DNA of 64,000 bases from Acidimicrobiales bacterium (GTDB lineage: Bacteria; Actinomycetota; Acidimicrobiia; Acidimicrobiales; Poriferisodalaceae), in NCBI GenBank assembly GCA_041394185.1, contig JAWKIQ010000001.1, forward strand, positions 1,364,001 through 1,428,000. The letters are read 5' to 3'. A program made the position numbers and the translations under genes. Shown here in pieces: positions 42,699-52,072 of this stretch. A model generated the notes under the pieces. The model was not told the DNA's origin, did not search any database, and saw only the letters and a program-made list of their open reading frames with translations. Every line of letters begins with the position of its first letter. Position 1 is the stretch's first letter.

Positions 42699-44062
42699 GC
42701 CAGTACTACCTCCGGGCTGACGAAAGCTGCGGCTATTGCGTGTTCGACGGCGATCCAGCCGTCGGCGGCGGCGGCTGTGGCCACGGCATCTACGGTGTCT
42801 TCGGACCACTCGACCAGGCCGAACTGACGCAGCACCGCCTCGGCCAGCCTCTTTGGCGACGTATGAGCGGCCAGCCGTTGGGCTATACGGCTTTCCGATT
42901 CGACGATGTGCCAGCCGATTTCGCGCCCCACCACCAACCTGGCTGCCGACCTGTTGGCGTCGAGCCACGGTTCGTTGTGGGCCCAGCCGCCGACGTTGGG
43001 CGGGTAGGCGGGCTCCTGGCCCATCCGCTCGGCCCACCAGCTGATGGCCAGCGAATCCCAGACCTCGGGGTTCTCGAGATCGCCGTCGTCGCCGTAGTCG
43101 AATGCCCTGCCGTTGGGGTCGAGCATGTCGATCTCGAAGTTGCGCGCGGTTCGCACCAGTATCTCGACCGGCTGGGTCACCAGACCGGTCATCACTTCGT
43201 TCGAATAGAACTCGGGGCTGGTCAACAGCGTCACCAACCCGTCGTGAATCGATCCGTCGGGGCCTGCAAGCGCCGAGGCGATCGGCGCCAGGGTCTGGGG
43301 GGTGGGCTGCGTCCCCGCATATCGCGTCCACAGCCGGGTCGCGATGAACTCGGGGCACTCGGGCCTGGCCGTTATCGTCGCGATGAGGTCGTCGGCCGAC
43401 AGATCGCCGGTCACACCCAGGAAGGTCTTTCGTCCGAAGTCGTGCAGCTCGGGCAACAGCTGGGTGCCCATCGGCCGCCACTGCTCTTCGTATCGCAGCG
43501 CATAGCCGGTCAGGGCCCTTGCCGCTTGGGCTACATCGAGCTGGCCATAGCCGTTGCCTGCTCCCATCGAGAACAGCTCCAGAAGCTCCCTGGCATAGTT
43601 CTCGTTGGGTGCCCCGACCTCGCTCAGGTGCAGGTCGAGCCAGATGTTCATCGCTGGGTCGTGGGTGACGGCGCTCAGGATCTCGTCGATGCCGCCCAGG
43701 CTGTGACGGCGCAGCATCACCATGTGCTGGTGCATCAGGTCGGCCCATTCGACCTTGCGCAGCGAGGTGGCGAAATGGCCGTGCCAGAACCACGCCAGCC
43801 TCTCTATGGCCGGTGTCGGCGAGGTGACGGCCAGGTGCCACCACCACAGATGGAACTCGTGATCGAGGATTACCGAGTCGCCCTGGGTACGTCGATGGGG
43901 CGAGCCCGCGGGCGGTGCCGCGTTCCAGTCCAGCAGGGCGCGCACCAGCTTCTCGATGTCGCCTCCGTCGGCCCACGCCGAGATCTGTTCGGGTGTCGCT
44001 CCCCAGGCCGCCCGCCTGAACAGGTGGGCGACGTTGCGTGGTGTGGCCTCGACTTCGCTCAT
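42695..44062 (-). CDS. DUF1800 domain protein
   Basis: 455 residues from ATG 44062 (MSEVEATPRNVAHLFRRAAWG). The family signature RRAAWGATPEQI near the N-terminus, WLAWFWHGHFATSL-like (ERLAWFWHGHFATSLRKVEW), NENYARELLELFSMGAGNGY and ALTGYAL confirm DUF1800. Members are helical secreted or periplasm-side proteins; this one has no obvious signal peptide and is the first gene of the operon with DUF1501 and the Met-rich protein. Function is unknown. Confidence 0.9.
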   Translation of the reverse strand: MSEVEATPRNVAHLFRRAAWGATPEQISAWADGGDIEKLVRALLDWNAAPPAGSPHRRTQGDSVILDHEFHLWWWHLAVTSPTPAIERLAWFWHGHFATSLRKVEWADLMHQHMVMLRRHSLGGIDEILSAVTHDPAMNIWLDLHLSEVGAPNENYARELLELFSMGAGNGYGQLDVAQAARALTGYALRYEEQWRPMGTQLLPELHDFGRKTFLGVTGDLSADDLIATITARPECPEFIATRLWTRYAGTQPTPQTLAPIASALAGPDGSIHDGLVTLLTSPEFYSNEVMTGLVTQPVEILVRTARNFEIDMLDPNGRAFDYGDDGDLENPEVWDSLAISWWAERMGQEPAYPPNVGGWAHNEPWLDANRSAARLVVGREIGWHIVESESRIAQRLAAHTSPKRLAEAVLRQFGLVEWSEDTVDAVATAAAADGWIAVEHAIAAAFVSPEVVLA

Positions 44063-44154
44063 GTCAGCGACTTTGACGGCTCACGATGATGTGATCGTGA
44101 GGTCGGGCTTCATGTGTTCTTCATCGAGGGCCGCGCGTCGCTACGCTGGCCTGC

Positions 44155-44859
44155 GTGTCCGGCGTCTCCACCCTCTACGACCGCCTCGGGTGCACGCCCG
44201 ACGCCGACGCCAGCACCCTTCGCAGCGCCTATCGCGAGCTGGCCAAGCGCTATCACCCCGACGCCAACTCGAACATCGATCCCGGTGTCATGGCAGGGGT
44301 CAACGAGGCATGGAAGGTGCTTTCCGACCCGTCCAGGCGCGCAGCGTACGATCGCACCCTCATCGATCTAACAGTCGAGAGCCGGCTCACCATCGACAAC
44401 AGCCACGTCCCACCAACCCCGCCCGAGTTCCAAACCCGCAGAGACGCTTGGTTCGCGGGAATCCGTGTGCAGATCGTGCGCCTGACCCGCGAGGCGGCCA
44501 GATCGGCTGCACTGGCCCTGTCGATCAAGCGTGGCGGACACCCCAGGGCCGTTTACGACGCCCGCATCGACACGCTCGTCGCGTACAACATCAACGACAC
44601 CGCCGACCGGGTCAAGGCTGCACGTGCTGCGGGTGCCGCCCCGCTGGATCTGGGCCTCGCGTCGGCTCTGGTCGGCCTCACCCGCCTGGCCGAGCGCACC
44701 TACGCCGACGCCAGACTGATCGGTGTCAGCACCGGCCACCAGGTGCTTGCCGAGTTGATCGACCGCACCTGGGACAACCTCGCCCACGGGCTGAGTCACG
44801 AGGTCACCACCGCGCTGGGTGCCAACCCCCATCTCACCCGGCGACTGCGCGACCTCTGA
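44155..44859 (+). CDS. J-domain (DnaJ-like) protein
   Basis: 234 residues from GTG 44155 (VSGVSTLYDRLGCTPDADAS). The J-domain spans about residues 5-70: LYDRLGCTPDADASTLRSAYRELAKRYHPDANSN with the HPD tripeptide that stimulates DnaK ATPase, then VNEAWKVLSDPSRRAAYDRTL. The remaining 160 residues are helical, basic, and lack the G/F, zinc-finger and C-terminal beta domains of DnaJ, so this is a type III J protein. Its client or partner is unknown. It is divergent from the DUF1800 gene with 93 bases between starts. Confidence 0.87.
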   Translation: MSGVSTLYDRLGCTPDADASTLRSAYRELAKRYHPDANSNIDPGVMAGVNEAWKVLSDPSRRAAYDRTLIDLTVESRLTIDNSHVPPTPPEFQTRRDAWFAGIRVQIVRLTREAARSAALALSIKRGGHPRAVYDARIDTLVAYNINDTADRVKAARAAGAAPLDLGLASALVGLTRLAERTYADARLIGVSTGHQVLAELIDRTWDNLAHGLSHEVTTALGANPHLTRRLRDL

Positions 44860-44868
44860 TCCGTCCGG

Positions 44869-45912
44869 TCACGGCGCCGGCACCAGTTCCGCGTACAACG
44901 ACAGCACGTCGGCGGTGGCGATGGGTCCTGTGGCAAACACCACCACTCGCCTGCCGGTCCACACCAGATAGACGACCTCGTTGTCGATGTCTTCCCAGCC
45001 CACCACGTTGGCTCCGCCCGGCAGCTCTATCGGGAACACCTCAGAGTCGCCCGCAGAACCGATGATGTTGGCCGCGTAGATGTCGGTGTCGATGCCACCC
45101 GACAGAGCCTCGTCGATTCCCGCAACCACCAACACCGCAGCGAACTGACCGTCGGCGTCTGACACCTCGAGAGCTTCCAGGTACACGCCCGGACCCCCGG
45201 CCAGCGCCCCCTCTACCCCCAGCCCAGCGGTGGCTTCATCGGTCAGCAGGGTCGACTCGTAGCCGGGCAGCGACACCGTGAGCCACGGCCACAGGCCGGG
45301 TTGAACACCCTCTAGCTCGGCCCGAGCCGCACCGATGCTGCATCCGTCGACCAGGCGCAGAACGTCTGACATGGCACCGCCGGGGGCGGTTTCGTTGGCC
45401 AGGGCGTCAGCCAGGAACGCCTCGGCCAACCCGCCCGATAGCCCGAAGCCGAGGCAGTCTGTTATGGCGGGGTCGATGTCGGCGGGGCCTCCGGCCAGCA
45501 AGGCTCGCTGAACCAGTTCGGCTACATCTGTGCAGCCGGACCAAACCGCCACCACCCAGTCGATCTGTTCTCGCGACAGCCGGGCATAGGGGTCGTTGTC
45601 GGGGCCGTCAGGGTCCGCGGCGGTCACCCCGGCTTCGGCCAGAGGGCCCACGCCCACTACATCGACCGTGCCCGCCGCGATGCAGCGGGCCACGGCAGCG
45701 TCTATGGGCAGAACGCCGTCGGTCTCGAACACCGTGGCCATCGCGTCGACCAGCTCTGCCACCTGGGCGGGATCGTCGGTGGTCGACGTCGTTTCATCAC
45801 CGTCCGAAGTCGGAGTCGATGCCCCCGAGCACGATGCGATCACCCACAGCGCCAGCGCCACAGCGATGTGGGTTGTGCGTCTTACGGGGGGCTTAACTGT
45901 GTTCTGACACAC
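44869..45912 (-). CDS. Putative lipoprotein of unknown function
   Basis: 347 residues from GTG 45912, directly preceded by GGAA. The signal sequence IAVALALWVIASC has a lipobox (VIASC, Cys near residue 29). The mature protein is rich in Asp, Ala and Gly with four or five cysteines (AVARCIAAG, VWSGCTDVAEL, AITDCLGFG, LVDGCSIGAA) in a repeated helical segment. A C-terminal beta-rich part (VVYLVWTGRRVVVFATGP) follows. No family was recognised. It converges on the J-domain gene (9 bases between stops) and diverges from the second dehydrogenase. Confidence 0.7.
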   Translation of the reverse strand: MCQNTVKPPVRRTTHIAVALALWVIASCSGASTPTSDGDETTSTTDDPAQVAELVDAMATVFETDGVLPIDAAVARCIAAGTVDVVGVGPLAEAGVTAADPDGPDNDPYARLSREQIDWVVAVWSGCTDVAELVQRALLAGGPADIDPAITDCLGFGLSGGLAEAFLADALANETAPGGAMSDVLRLVDGCSIGAARAELEGVQPGLWPWLTVSLPGYESTLLTDEATAGLGVEGALAGGPGVYLEALEVSDADGQFAAVLVVAGIDEALSGGIDTDIYAANIIGSAGDSEVFPIELPGGANVVGWEDIDNEVVYLVWTGRRVVVFATGPIATADVLSLYAELVPAP

Positions 45913-46014
45913 TTCCAAAACCAACGTGCCTGGGCGATCATTCTCGATTCTGGGCACACTAGACGGAGCCGGCAAGCAGACCTGGGCGCCAGCAAGCAAG
46001 CCGGCAGATACCAA

Positions 46015-46956
46015 ATGCCACAAAGACCCATCGCAGTCGCACCGAACACTCGCCCCGCCATGCACCAGGCACTGGCCGAGGCGGTCGAGCGCGCCGGGGC
46101 TCGGGTCAGCGACCTGGCCGAGGCCGAGGCGCTCATATTCGCCGACCCCGCTGCGGCCGACACCTTCCCGTCGATAATCCAACAGGCACACAACGTTCGC
46201 TGGGTCCAGTTGCCCTATGCCGGCATCGAGACGTTCGTCCAACATCTCGATCCACGCTTGGTGTGGACTTGCGGCAAGGGCGTCTACGCGAGGCCAGTCG
46301 CCGAGCACGTGTTGGCCTGCGCGCTGGCAGGCTTTCGAAACCTGCACCAATACGCCAGGGCCAGCTCTTGGTCCAGACCCATTGGCACCAACCTGCTGGG
46401 CGCCAGGGTCACCATCCTCGGCGCAGGTGGCATCACAGATGAACTCCTCGACCTGTTGGCACCCTTCGACTGCCAAACCACGGTCGTGCGCCGCAGCGCC
46501 GAACGCCACCCGTCGGCCGACCGCACCATCGCCACCGCGGACCTCGCAGGCGTACTGCCCGAAACCGACCTTTTGGTCGTGGCCTGGGCCCTCACCGACG
46601 AGACCCGCGGCCTCATCGATCGCCACGTGTTCAACGCACTGCCGTCGCACGCGTGGCTGGTCAACGTCGGGCGTGGCGCTCATGTGGTTACCGACGATAT
46701 GGTCGAAGCACTGGCCAACGGCTCTATCGGTGGCGCAGCGATCGACGTCACCGACCCAGAGCCGCTGCCCGAGGGACATCCTCTGTGGACCGAGCCCCGC
46801 TGCCTCATCACACCCCACGTGGGCAACACACCCGAGATGGGTCTGCCGCTGCTGGCCGATCGGGTCAGGCGCAACGTCGCACTGTTCTGCGCCGATGCCG
46901 CCCCCGCAGACCTGCGACACCTGCTGGGCCTGGTCGATGTCGAGGCGGGCTACTGA
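46015..46956 (+). CDS. D-isomer 2-hydroxyacid dehydrogenase family protein (copy 2)
   Basis: 313 residues from ATG 46015 (MPQRPIAVAPNTRP). NAD-binding region GARVTILGAGGITDELLDLLAPF is a GxGxxx variant; later motifs are DLLVVAWALTDETRGLIDRHVF, AWLVNVGRGAHVVTDDMV, GGAAIDVTDPEPLPEGHPLW and the His in LITPHVGNTPE. Catalytic Arg (NVGRGA), Glu (DPEPL) and His are all present. It is only distantly similar to the copy at 39731. The gene ends one base before the nucleotidyltransferase start, so they form an operon with the third gene. Confidence 0.87.
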   Translation: MPQRPIAVAPNTRPAMHQALAEAVERAGARVSDLAEAEALIFADPAAADTFPSIIQQAHNVRWVQLPYAGIETFVQHLDPRLVWTCGKGVYARPVAEHVLACALAGFRNLHQYARASSWSRPIGTNLLGARVTILGAGGITDELLDLLAPFDCQTTVVRRSAERHPSADRTIATADLAGVLPETDLLVVAWALTDETRGLIDRHVFNALPSHAWLVNVGRGAHVVTDDMVEALANGSIGGAAIDVTDPEPLPEGHPLWTEPRCLITPHVGNTPEMGLPLLADRVRRNVALFCADAAPADLRHLLGLVDVEAGY

Positions 46957-46957
46957 G

Positions 46958-47542
46958 ATGACGAGCACCACCATGCGCGTCGGCGTCTACCCAGGCTCGT
47001 TCAACCCGTTCACAGTGGCTCACCTGGCTATCGCCGAGGCCGCCAGAGAAGATCGCAACCTCGATCGGCTGCACCTGGCGATTTCGCGGACCCCGCTGGG
47101 TAAAGACACGGTCGAGCGCCCTACCTTCGAGCACCGGGTTCAGGTGCTTGCCGAAGTCGTCGCACAATACGACTGGCTCGATCTCATCATCACCAGCGAC
47201 CGGTTGCTGGCCGACATCGCCGAGGGTTACGACCTGCTGGTGATGGGCGCAGACAAGTGGCACCAGATCCACGAGCTGTCGTTCTACGCCGACGATGCCG
47301 CCCGACGAGACGCTGCGCTGGGCAGGCTGCCAGAAGTGGCTGTAGCACCCCGACCGCCTGCACATACCCCACCCGAACTCGAACTCGATGTCGCCAAACA
47401 CCTGGGCGACGTGTCGTCCACCGGGGCACGCAACGGCAACACCTCGTGGATGCACGAGGTGGCCCGGCGCTTCGCCGACCGCACAGGTGCTTGGACCGAC
47501 CCAGACCGCTACGAGGCATATCTCGCCGAGGACCATCGATGA
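46958..47542 (+). CDS. NadD-like nicotinate/nucleotide adenylyltransferase family protein
   Basis: 194 residues from ATG 46958; a second in-frame ATG at 46973 (MRVGVYPGSFNPF) is also possible. Cytidylyltransferase-like motifs are GVYPGSFNPFTVAHLAI (T-x-x-H in place of the usual HxGH) and a C-terminal GDVSSTGARNGN, the ISSTxxR phosphate-binding signature. A conserved LLVMGADKWHQIHEL occupies the NaMN-binding region. NadD catalyses ATP + NaMN to NaAD in NAD synthesis; with the altered first motif and short C-terminus, a paralogous role is possible. Starts 2 bases after the dehydrogenase stop and overlaps the next start (ATGA). Confidence 0.78.
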   Translation: MTSTTMRVGVYPGSFNPFTVAHLAIAEAAREDRNLDRLHLAISRTPLGKDTVERPTFEHRVQVLAEVVAQYDWLDLIITSDRLLADIAEGYDLLVMGADKWHQIHELSFYADDAARRDAALGRLPEVAVAPRPPAHTPPELELDVAKHLGDVSSTGARNGNTSWMHEVARRFADRTGAWTDPDRYEAYLAEDHR

Positions 47543-48312
47543 CCGCACCGAGAAGGCCCCGCCTCAACCTCAACCCAGACCTGGCTCGAACCGACGCCGT
47601 CGACTGGCGATCGCGCGGCGTCGATGCAACCGCACGCATCCGCATGGCCGGGTGCCTCGACTCGGTGTTGCGGTCGATGGACAGGCGCTGGATCTACGTC
47701 GTTGTTCGAGACTCGAAGCCGATCTACCAGTCGACAGCCCTTCAGCGCCGGCTGATCGTCGGACCCGACGACTACTCGTGGATTCCGGATGAGGTCCTCG
47801 ACCTCGAGCGTGGCGTCGTCGAACTCCCCGGCAGCGCTACACCCATCCTGGTCAGGCGGTGCGGCCAGATCTCGGTTGCATGGTTGGGCGAACTCGAGGC
47901 CGCTCTGCCTGCGTTGGACCAGCCGTTGGTTCCGCCACTCCAGTCGGGTGACCTCGACGAGTTCGCTGTTGCGTTGGCGTCGGCGACCCAGTCGACCAAC
48001 TGGCATCTGTTGTCCTTCGGCCGCGACGGCAAGCTCGACCCTGTCTCGCCAGGTGCCATGCGTCGCTTCGGATTCGAACAATCGGCGACGAGCTGGACAT
48101 GGGTGCCAGAGTCGTGGGCCGAGGGCTCCCACGACATAGTCGACCTGGTTCAGCTGCCCGACGGCCGTACCCGGCTGGCCGTCGGAGAACTGGTTCAACA
48201 CGACCTGGGCACACTGGCCGTGTTCAAGCTGTGCCAGCTCACTCAAGAAACGAACCCCCTGCGCTCGTCGTTTAGCCCGTCGACCGGAGACGGCGACCCC
48301 ACCAACAGCTAG
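47539..48312 (+). CDS. Hypothetical protein coupled to the NadD-like gene
   Basis: 257 residues from ATG 47539, overlapping the previous stop by 4 bases. No family was recognised. Visible are a basic N-terminus, IYVVVRDSKPIYQSTALQRRLIVGPDD, a beta-rich centre, and a hydrophilic C-terminus; no signal peptide or membrane segment. It is the last gene before the IS110 element. Genomic coupling suggests a role with the adenylyltransferase or dehydrogenase. Confidence 0.6.
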   Translation: MTAPRRPRLNLNPDLARTDAVDWRSRGVDATARIRMAGCLDSVLRSMDRRWIYVVVRDSKPIYQSTALQRRLIVGPDDYSWIPDEVLDLERGVVELPGSATPILVRRCGQISVAWLGELEAALPALDQPLVPPLQSGDLDEFAVALASATQSTNWHLLSFGRDGKLDPVSPGAMRRFGFEQSATSWTWVPESWAEGSHDIVDLVQLPDGRTRLAVGELVQHDLGTLAVFKLCQLTQETNPLRSSFSPSTGDGDPTNS

Positions 48313-48346
48313 AGACCGAAACTGATGCTCCTATGGGGTGTATGTG

Positions 48347-49563
48347 TCAAGCGGCTTGTTGGTTGGGGTGGAGGAGGAGTTGGTAGCGGTGGGCGAGGTC
48401 GGCGTCGTGGGTTAGGTTTCGTTCGAGTTTTGAGATGCGGATGGGCCAGGTGCCGAGGGCTTGGGCGACGTCTGTGAGTGTGAGGCCGGCGTTGGTGCGT
48501 TGCGTGCGTAGGTCTTTTCCGGCGGGGATGGTGGATGGGTTGGTGAGGAGTCTGAAGATCTCGCGGGCCACGTGGCGTTTTAGGCAGCGGATTATCTCTT
48601 TCTTTGACTTGCCTTCGTTGGTGCGTTTCGCGACGTAGGCCATGGTGCGCTGGTCGCAGGACATGCGCACGAGCACGATGCGCCAGAGCGCGTTGTTGGC
48701 GTGTCGGTCACCGCCTCGGTTAAGTCGGTGACGGGTGATCTTGCCTGATGATGCCTCGACCGGGCTCGCGCCGCATAGCGCCGCGAAGGCGGCTTCGGAG
48801 CGCATGCGGTGTGGGTTGTCGCCAGCGGTGACCAGCAGTGTGGCGGCGACTTCGGGGCCGACACCGCGGGCTGCGAGCAGGGCCGGGTTGATCGCTGCGC
48901 ACAGTTGAGCGATCTGAGTATCGAGGGTTTCGATCTCGGCGCTGAGGTCGAGGTGGCGACGGGCCAGTGTGCGCAGTGCCGCCTTGGTCGCGTCGCTGGG
49001 ATCAGTCACGTCAACAGTTCGTAACCGCGCGCACACGGTGACGCGCTGAGCAGTGTTGAGGTCTCTCAGGCGCGCCCGAAGCTGGTCGGGTCCGGTCACG
49101 ATCAGGTCCCGGATCTGGTTCGCTGCCTGGGTTCGGGCCTTGATCGCGGATCGTCGAGCCAGGCGCAGGACCCGGACGCTCTCCACCGGCCCGAAGCCGC
49201 TCTTGGGGACCGCTGTTGCATCACCGTTGAGAGCGGACCGGGCAGCAGCCTCGGCGTCCACGGTGTCGGATTTGCCTCGGCGTCGACGCCGCTGCCGATC
49301 GGGTCGATTGACCTCGACAACCTCGACACCTTCATCTTTGAGATAGCGGGCGAGACCAGCACCGTAACTACCGGTGCCTTCCACACCGACTCTGACGACA
49401 TCTCCGTGGCATTGCATCCATCGCAACAATCGTCGATAGCCCGCCCCATCGGCGCGAAACGACTCAGTCGCGACGATCCGCCCGATGACATCGACAACAG
49501 CAGCGACATGAACCTCGCCGTGAGTGTCGACCCCTCCTGTCACTTCCTTGCTGAGTTGGTGCA
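48347..49563 (-). CDS. IS110-family transposase (DEDD recombinase)
   Basis: 405 residues from ATG 49563 (MHQLSKEVTGGVDTHGEVHVA), with GTG 49572 as an alternative. The N-terminal RuvC-like DEDD domain shows GGVDTHGEVHVAAVVD (first Asp), VGVEGTGSYGAGLARYL (Glu) and KSDTVDAEAAAR (Asp pair). The C-terminal Tnp domain shows LAARGVGPEVAATLLV and FAALCGASPVEASSGKITRHRLNRGGDRHANNALWRI, with the nucleophilic Ser expected in EASSGK. About 50 C-terminal residues form an Xre-like HTH (LRTQRTNAGLTLTDVAQALGTWPIRISKLERN), seen in a subset of actinobacterial IS110 proteins. All catalytic residues are present, so the protein may be active. Confidence 0.92.
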
Positions 49564-49810
49564 TGCTGGTCACGGTCTTCCTATTCGACGCTCGGATGGG
49601 TTGGCACCACCGGCCGGGACGACGGACAAGACATCGACGGGGAACAGCCAAGCTCCTAATGAGGTCACGTTCGTCCGACCGGCTGGTGCGCGTTCGATGC
49701 CCGAGCGGATCAGCCGACCGATCAGTCAAAAGACACAAGGCCAGTCACACCCAGAGTCAGACCGACCCACTCGAACACCAAACACATCCTCCCGAACCAG
49801 TGAACGACCC
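49564..49810 (-). ncRNA. Candidate IS110 bridge-RNA region
   Basis: IS110 recombinases are guided by a bridge RNA made from the non-coding end, upstream of the transposase in the main IS110 group. Here that end is about 245 bases with no convincing coding frame. On the minus strand it holds short complementary segments (TTGGC ... GCCAA about 75 bases apart; GATCGG-CTGATC-type hairpins), compatible with a structured RNA. The exact ends, the two internal loops and their target/donor guides could not be assigned by eye. Confidence 0.35.
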
Positions 49811-49854
49811 CGGTGGACCCTTCGATGTCCCACCCCTTGTTTAGGGTTTGTGGC

Positions 49855-51139
49855 GTGACAGAGGTGCGGGTGGTGCTGAGCGGCGCCGAGCAACTAGAGG
49901 TGATGGATGTCGCCGAGCTGGAGGCTGAGCTTGGTGGTGTTCGTCGTGTGCGGGCTCGTTTGGATGGCCACGAGGCCCGTTTGTTGAGCGCTCTGGCCAA
50001 GGCCCGCCAGAGGGCCGCGAACCGCAAAGGCAAGCAGCCTGGCCCGGAAGCCGAATCGCAGGGTACACCCGATCCTGGGCCTCCTGCTCCGTCGCGTAAG
50101 GCCCAGCGCGAGGCCGAGGCCAGGTCACAGCGTCTAGCGACGAATCCCGATGTTGCGGAGGCGTTGGAGGCTGGAGACATCAATTCCGAGCAGGCCGACT
50201 ACCTGACCAACACCGATCTGCCCGACGACATCAAAGCCGGCTTGTTGGCAGAAGCGATGGGCCAGTCTGCGGATGAGACGAGGGCGGCGGTTCGTGAGGC
50301 CGAACGCGAACAAACCCGCGAGGACCCTGAAGAGCGGCTGGCCCGTCAGCGGCGACGCAGGCGGGGTTCGTGTGGGATCGACGATGAAGACATGATCTGG
50401 TTCAACGCCACCCTCGACCCAGTCACCGGTGCGGCGTTGAAAACCGAATACGACCGACGCGAACGCGCCGCGTTCCACCACGACATGCGAACCATCACAG
50501 ACCCCAGTAAGCGTCGCAGCCACCAGCAGCGGGGTGCTGACGTCATCGCAAGCATGCTCACAGACGGCCTCCTACCCGCAGCCGACCAAGCCGACCCCCA
50601 CCGCGGGTGCCAAGGAGAAGGCCGCTGGTTGTGTGAACCTGATCGTCGACATCGACCAACTCGCAAGGCCCGACGGGCTGGCCTACACGATCGACGGCGC
50701 CCAGATACCGGCATCGATCGCACGATCCATGCTGTGCAGGGCCCAGATCAACGCCTGGTACCAACAAGCAGACAGGCGCCTGTTGGATCTGGCCTATGAC
50801 GTCGAATACGCCACACCAACACAACGACTCGCCCTGGCCATACGCGATGGCACATGCAGATGGCGGCACTGCAACACCGAAGCCCAACGCTGCGAAGCCC
50901 ACCACCTACACCATCGCGAGCACGGAGGATCGACCGACCTCGACAACCTGGCGCTGTTGTGCCCGCATCATCACGACCGGCTCCACCAAAACGGCAACCG
51001 ACTGGTCATGGGAGACACACCGGACCAGTGGCGACTCGAGGACAGCCACGGCACCGTCATCAGCGAATGGACCAAACCACCACCACGACAACAGACACCG
51101 GCCGGCAAACCACCAAACCAAACCGCGCGAGCCGGCTAG
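49855..51139 (+). pseudogene. DUF222 / HNH endonuclease domain gene, copy 2, frameshifted
   Basis: The gene is a near-copy of the one at 10970-12268 and starts at the equivalent GTG 49855. Reading frame 1 runs to 50799, but homology switches to the frame ending at 51139. The break is at 50595-50599, where the copy has CCCCC and the intact copy has one C fewer at the equivalent site: one inserted C. The downstream half still encodes an intact HNH domain (CRWRHCN, CEAHHLHHREHGG, LLCPHHHDRLH). The two copies share the protein and 3' tail almost throughout and a block of about 28 bases before the start codon. A sequencing error in the C-run would explain it equally well. Confidence 0.85.
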
Positions 51140-51152
51140 CGGCCGCCCTGGG

Positions 51153-52045
51153 TCAATCGCGCCAGGGACGGATTAGCGCTTCTTGCGCTGTCGAGGCCAC
51201 CATCGTGCCGTCGATGCGGTGGATGGTGCCGTGCACCAGGCCACGATGCGGCAGATGCCGACGGTCGCAGGTCGTAGAAATGCCATTGGGCCAGGTCGGT
51301 TGGCCGATGGATCCACACCAAGTGGTCCAGGCTGGCCGACATCGAGCGTTCGAAGCCGGGGTTGTTCTCGTGCGGTCGACGAGCAGCCCCCACCGGCCCG
51401 TGATCGGACGAATAGGCGATGCCCGCCGAAGTCGCCGGCTCGTCGGCGCCGGCCAGATCTGGAACCCTGAACCAGATCCACCGAGCCGGCCGCTGATCAT
51501 GGGGGATCTGATCGATGGGCACCGAGCGGCTGTCGACCACATCGGCAAAACCGTCGGGCTCGAGTTCGTCGGGATGCACACCGGTGGCCTCGATGACATC
51601 GAACACCGGTGTCTGATGGTCGTATCCGTTCTCGAGGACCTGGAACGAAGCCTCCATGTTGAAGATCGCCTCGCCGTATTGGATGGCAACCACTCGACGG
51701 GTGGCGAAGCTGCGCCCGTCGCGGATCCGGTCGACGCGATACATGATCGGGTGACGCCAATCGCCGCGCAGGAAGTACGTGAAGGCTGTGTGTCAACAGC
51801 TGCTGATCGGGGTCGAGGGTACGCTGAGCTGCCGTCAAAGCCTGGGCTGCGACCTGACCCCCGAAGACTCTGGTGCGCTTCTTGGCCGGGCTCTTCCCGC
51901 GGAAGATGTCGTGTTCGACCTGCTCGATGTCGAGAATTTCCGGAAGTGTCGGCGAGTCCAACGCGTCGATGGGCGAGTCTGGGGTCGGAACCGGTCTGAT
52001 TGCGGATGACGGCACGGGCTCAACACTAGACAGCGGCCGCACCAC
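51153..52045 (-). pseudogene. Acyl-CoA thioesterase II (TesB-like), two frameshifts
   Basis: Three frames together encode a TesB-like double hotdog protein. The N-terminal frame (from about 52045; exact start uncertain) reads LPEILDIEQVEHDIFRG, FGGQVAAQALTAA and LLTHSLH, then breaks at about 51778-51780, where a codon appears to be 2 bases short. The middle frame resumes as YFLRGDWRHPIMYRVDRIRDGRSF, FNMEASFQ and SLDHLVWIHRP. A second break at about 51250 moves to the last frame HRGLVHGTIHRIDGTMVAS, ending at 51153. Both breaks look like 2-base losses or 1-base gains. The predicted full product would be about 295 residues, the normal TesB size. It is decayed or mis-assembled. Confidence 0.82.
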
Positions 52046-52072
52046 CAGGCGCGGTTATCTAATCTGTCGCAC

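Larger units (their letters stand above)
48320..49810 (-). mobile_element. IS110-family insertion sequence (ends not fixed)
   Basis: One element of about 1.5 kb holds an IS110 transposase on the minus strand with a non-coding region of about 245 bases upstream of it. IS110 elements lack terminal inverted repeats, so ends are approximate: the left limit lies between the hypothetical gene stop (48312) and the transposase stop (48347), and the right limit is set where homology to the flank of the other DUF222 copy resumes (about 49811). The insertion lies next to, not inside, the second DUF222/HNH gene. Confidence 0.7.

Noticed and set aside
42482..44089. A 535-codon plus-strand frame over the DUF1800 gene
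   Set aside because: Antisense to a clear DUF1800 gene and without recognisable motifs.
44869..46974. A 701-codon form of the lipoprotein gene
   Set aside because: The upstream part is antisense to the second hydroxyacid dehydrogenase; the signal peptide starts near 45912.
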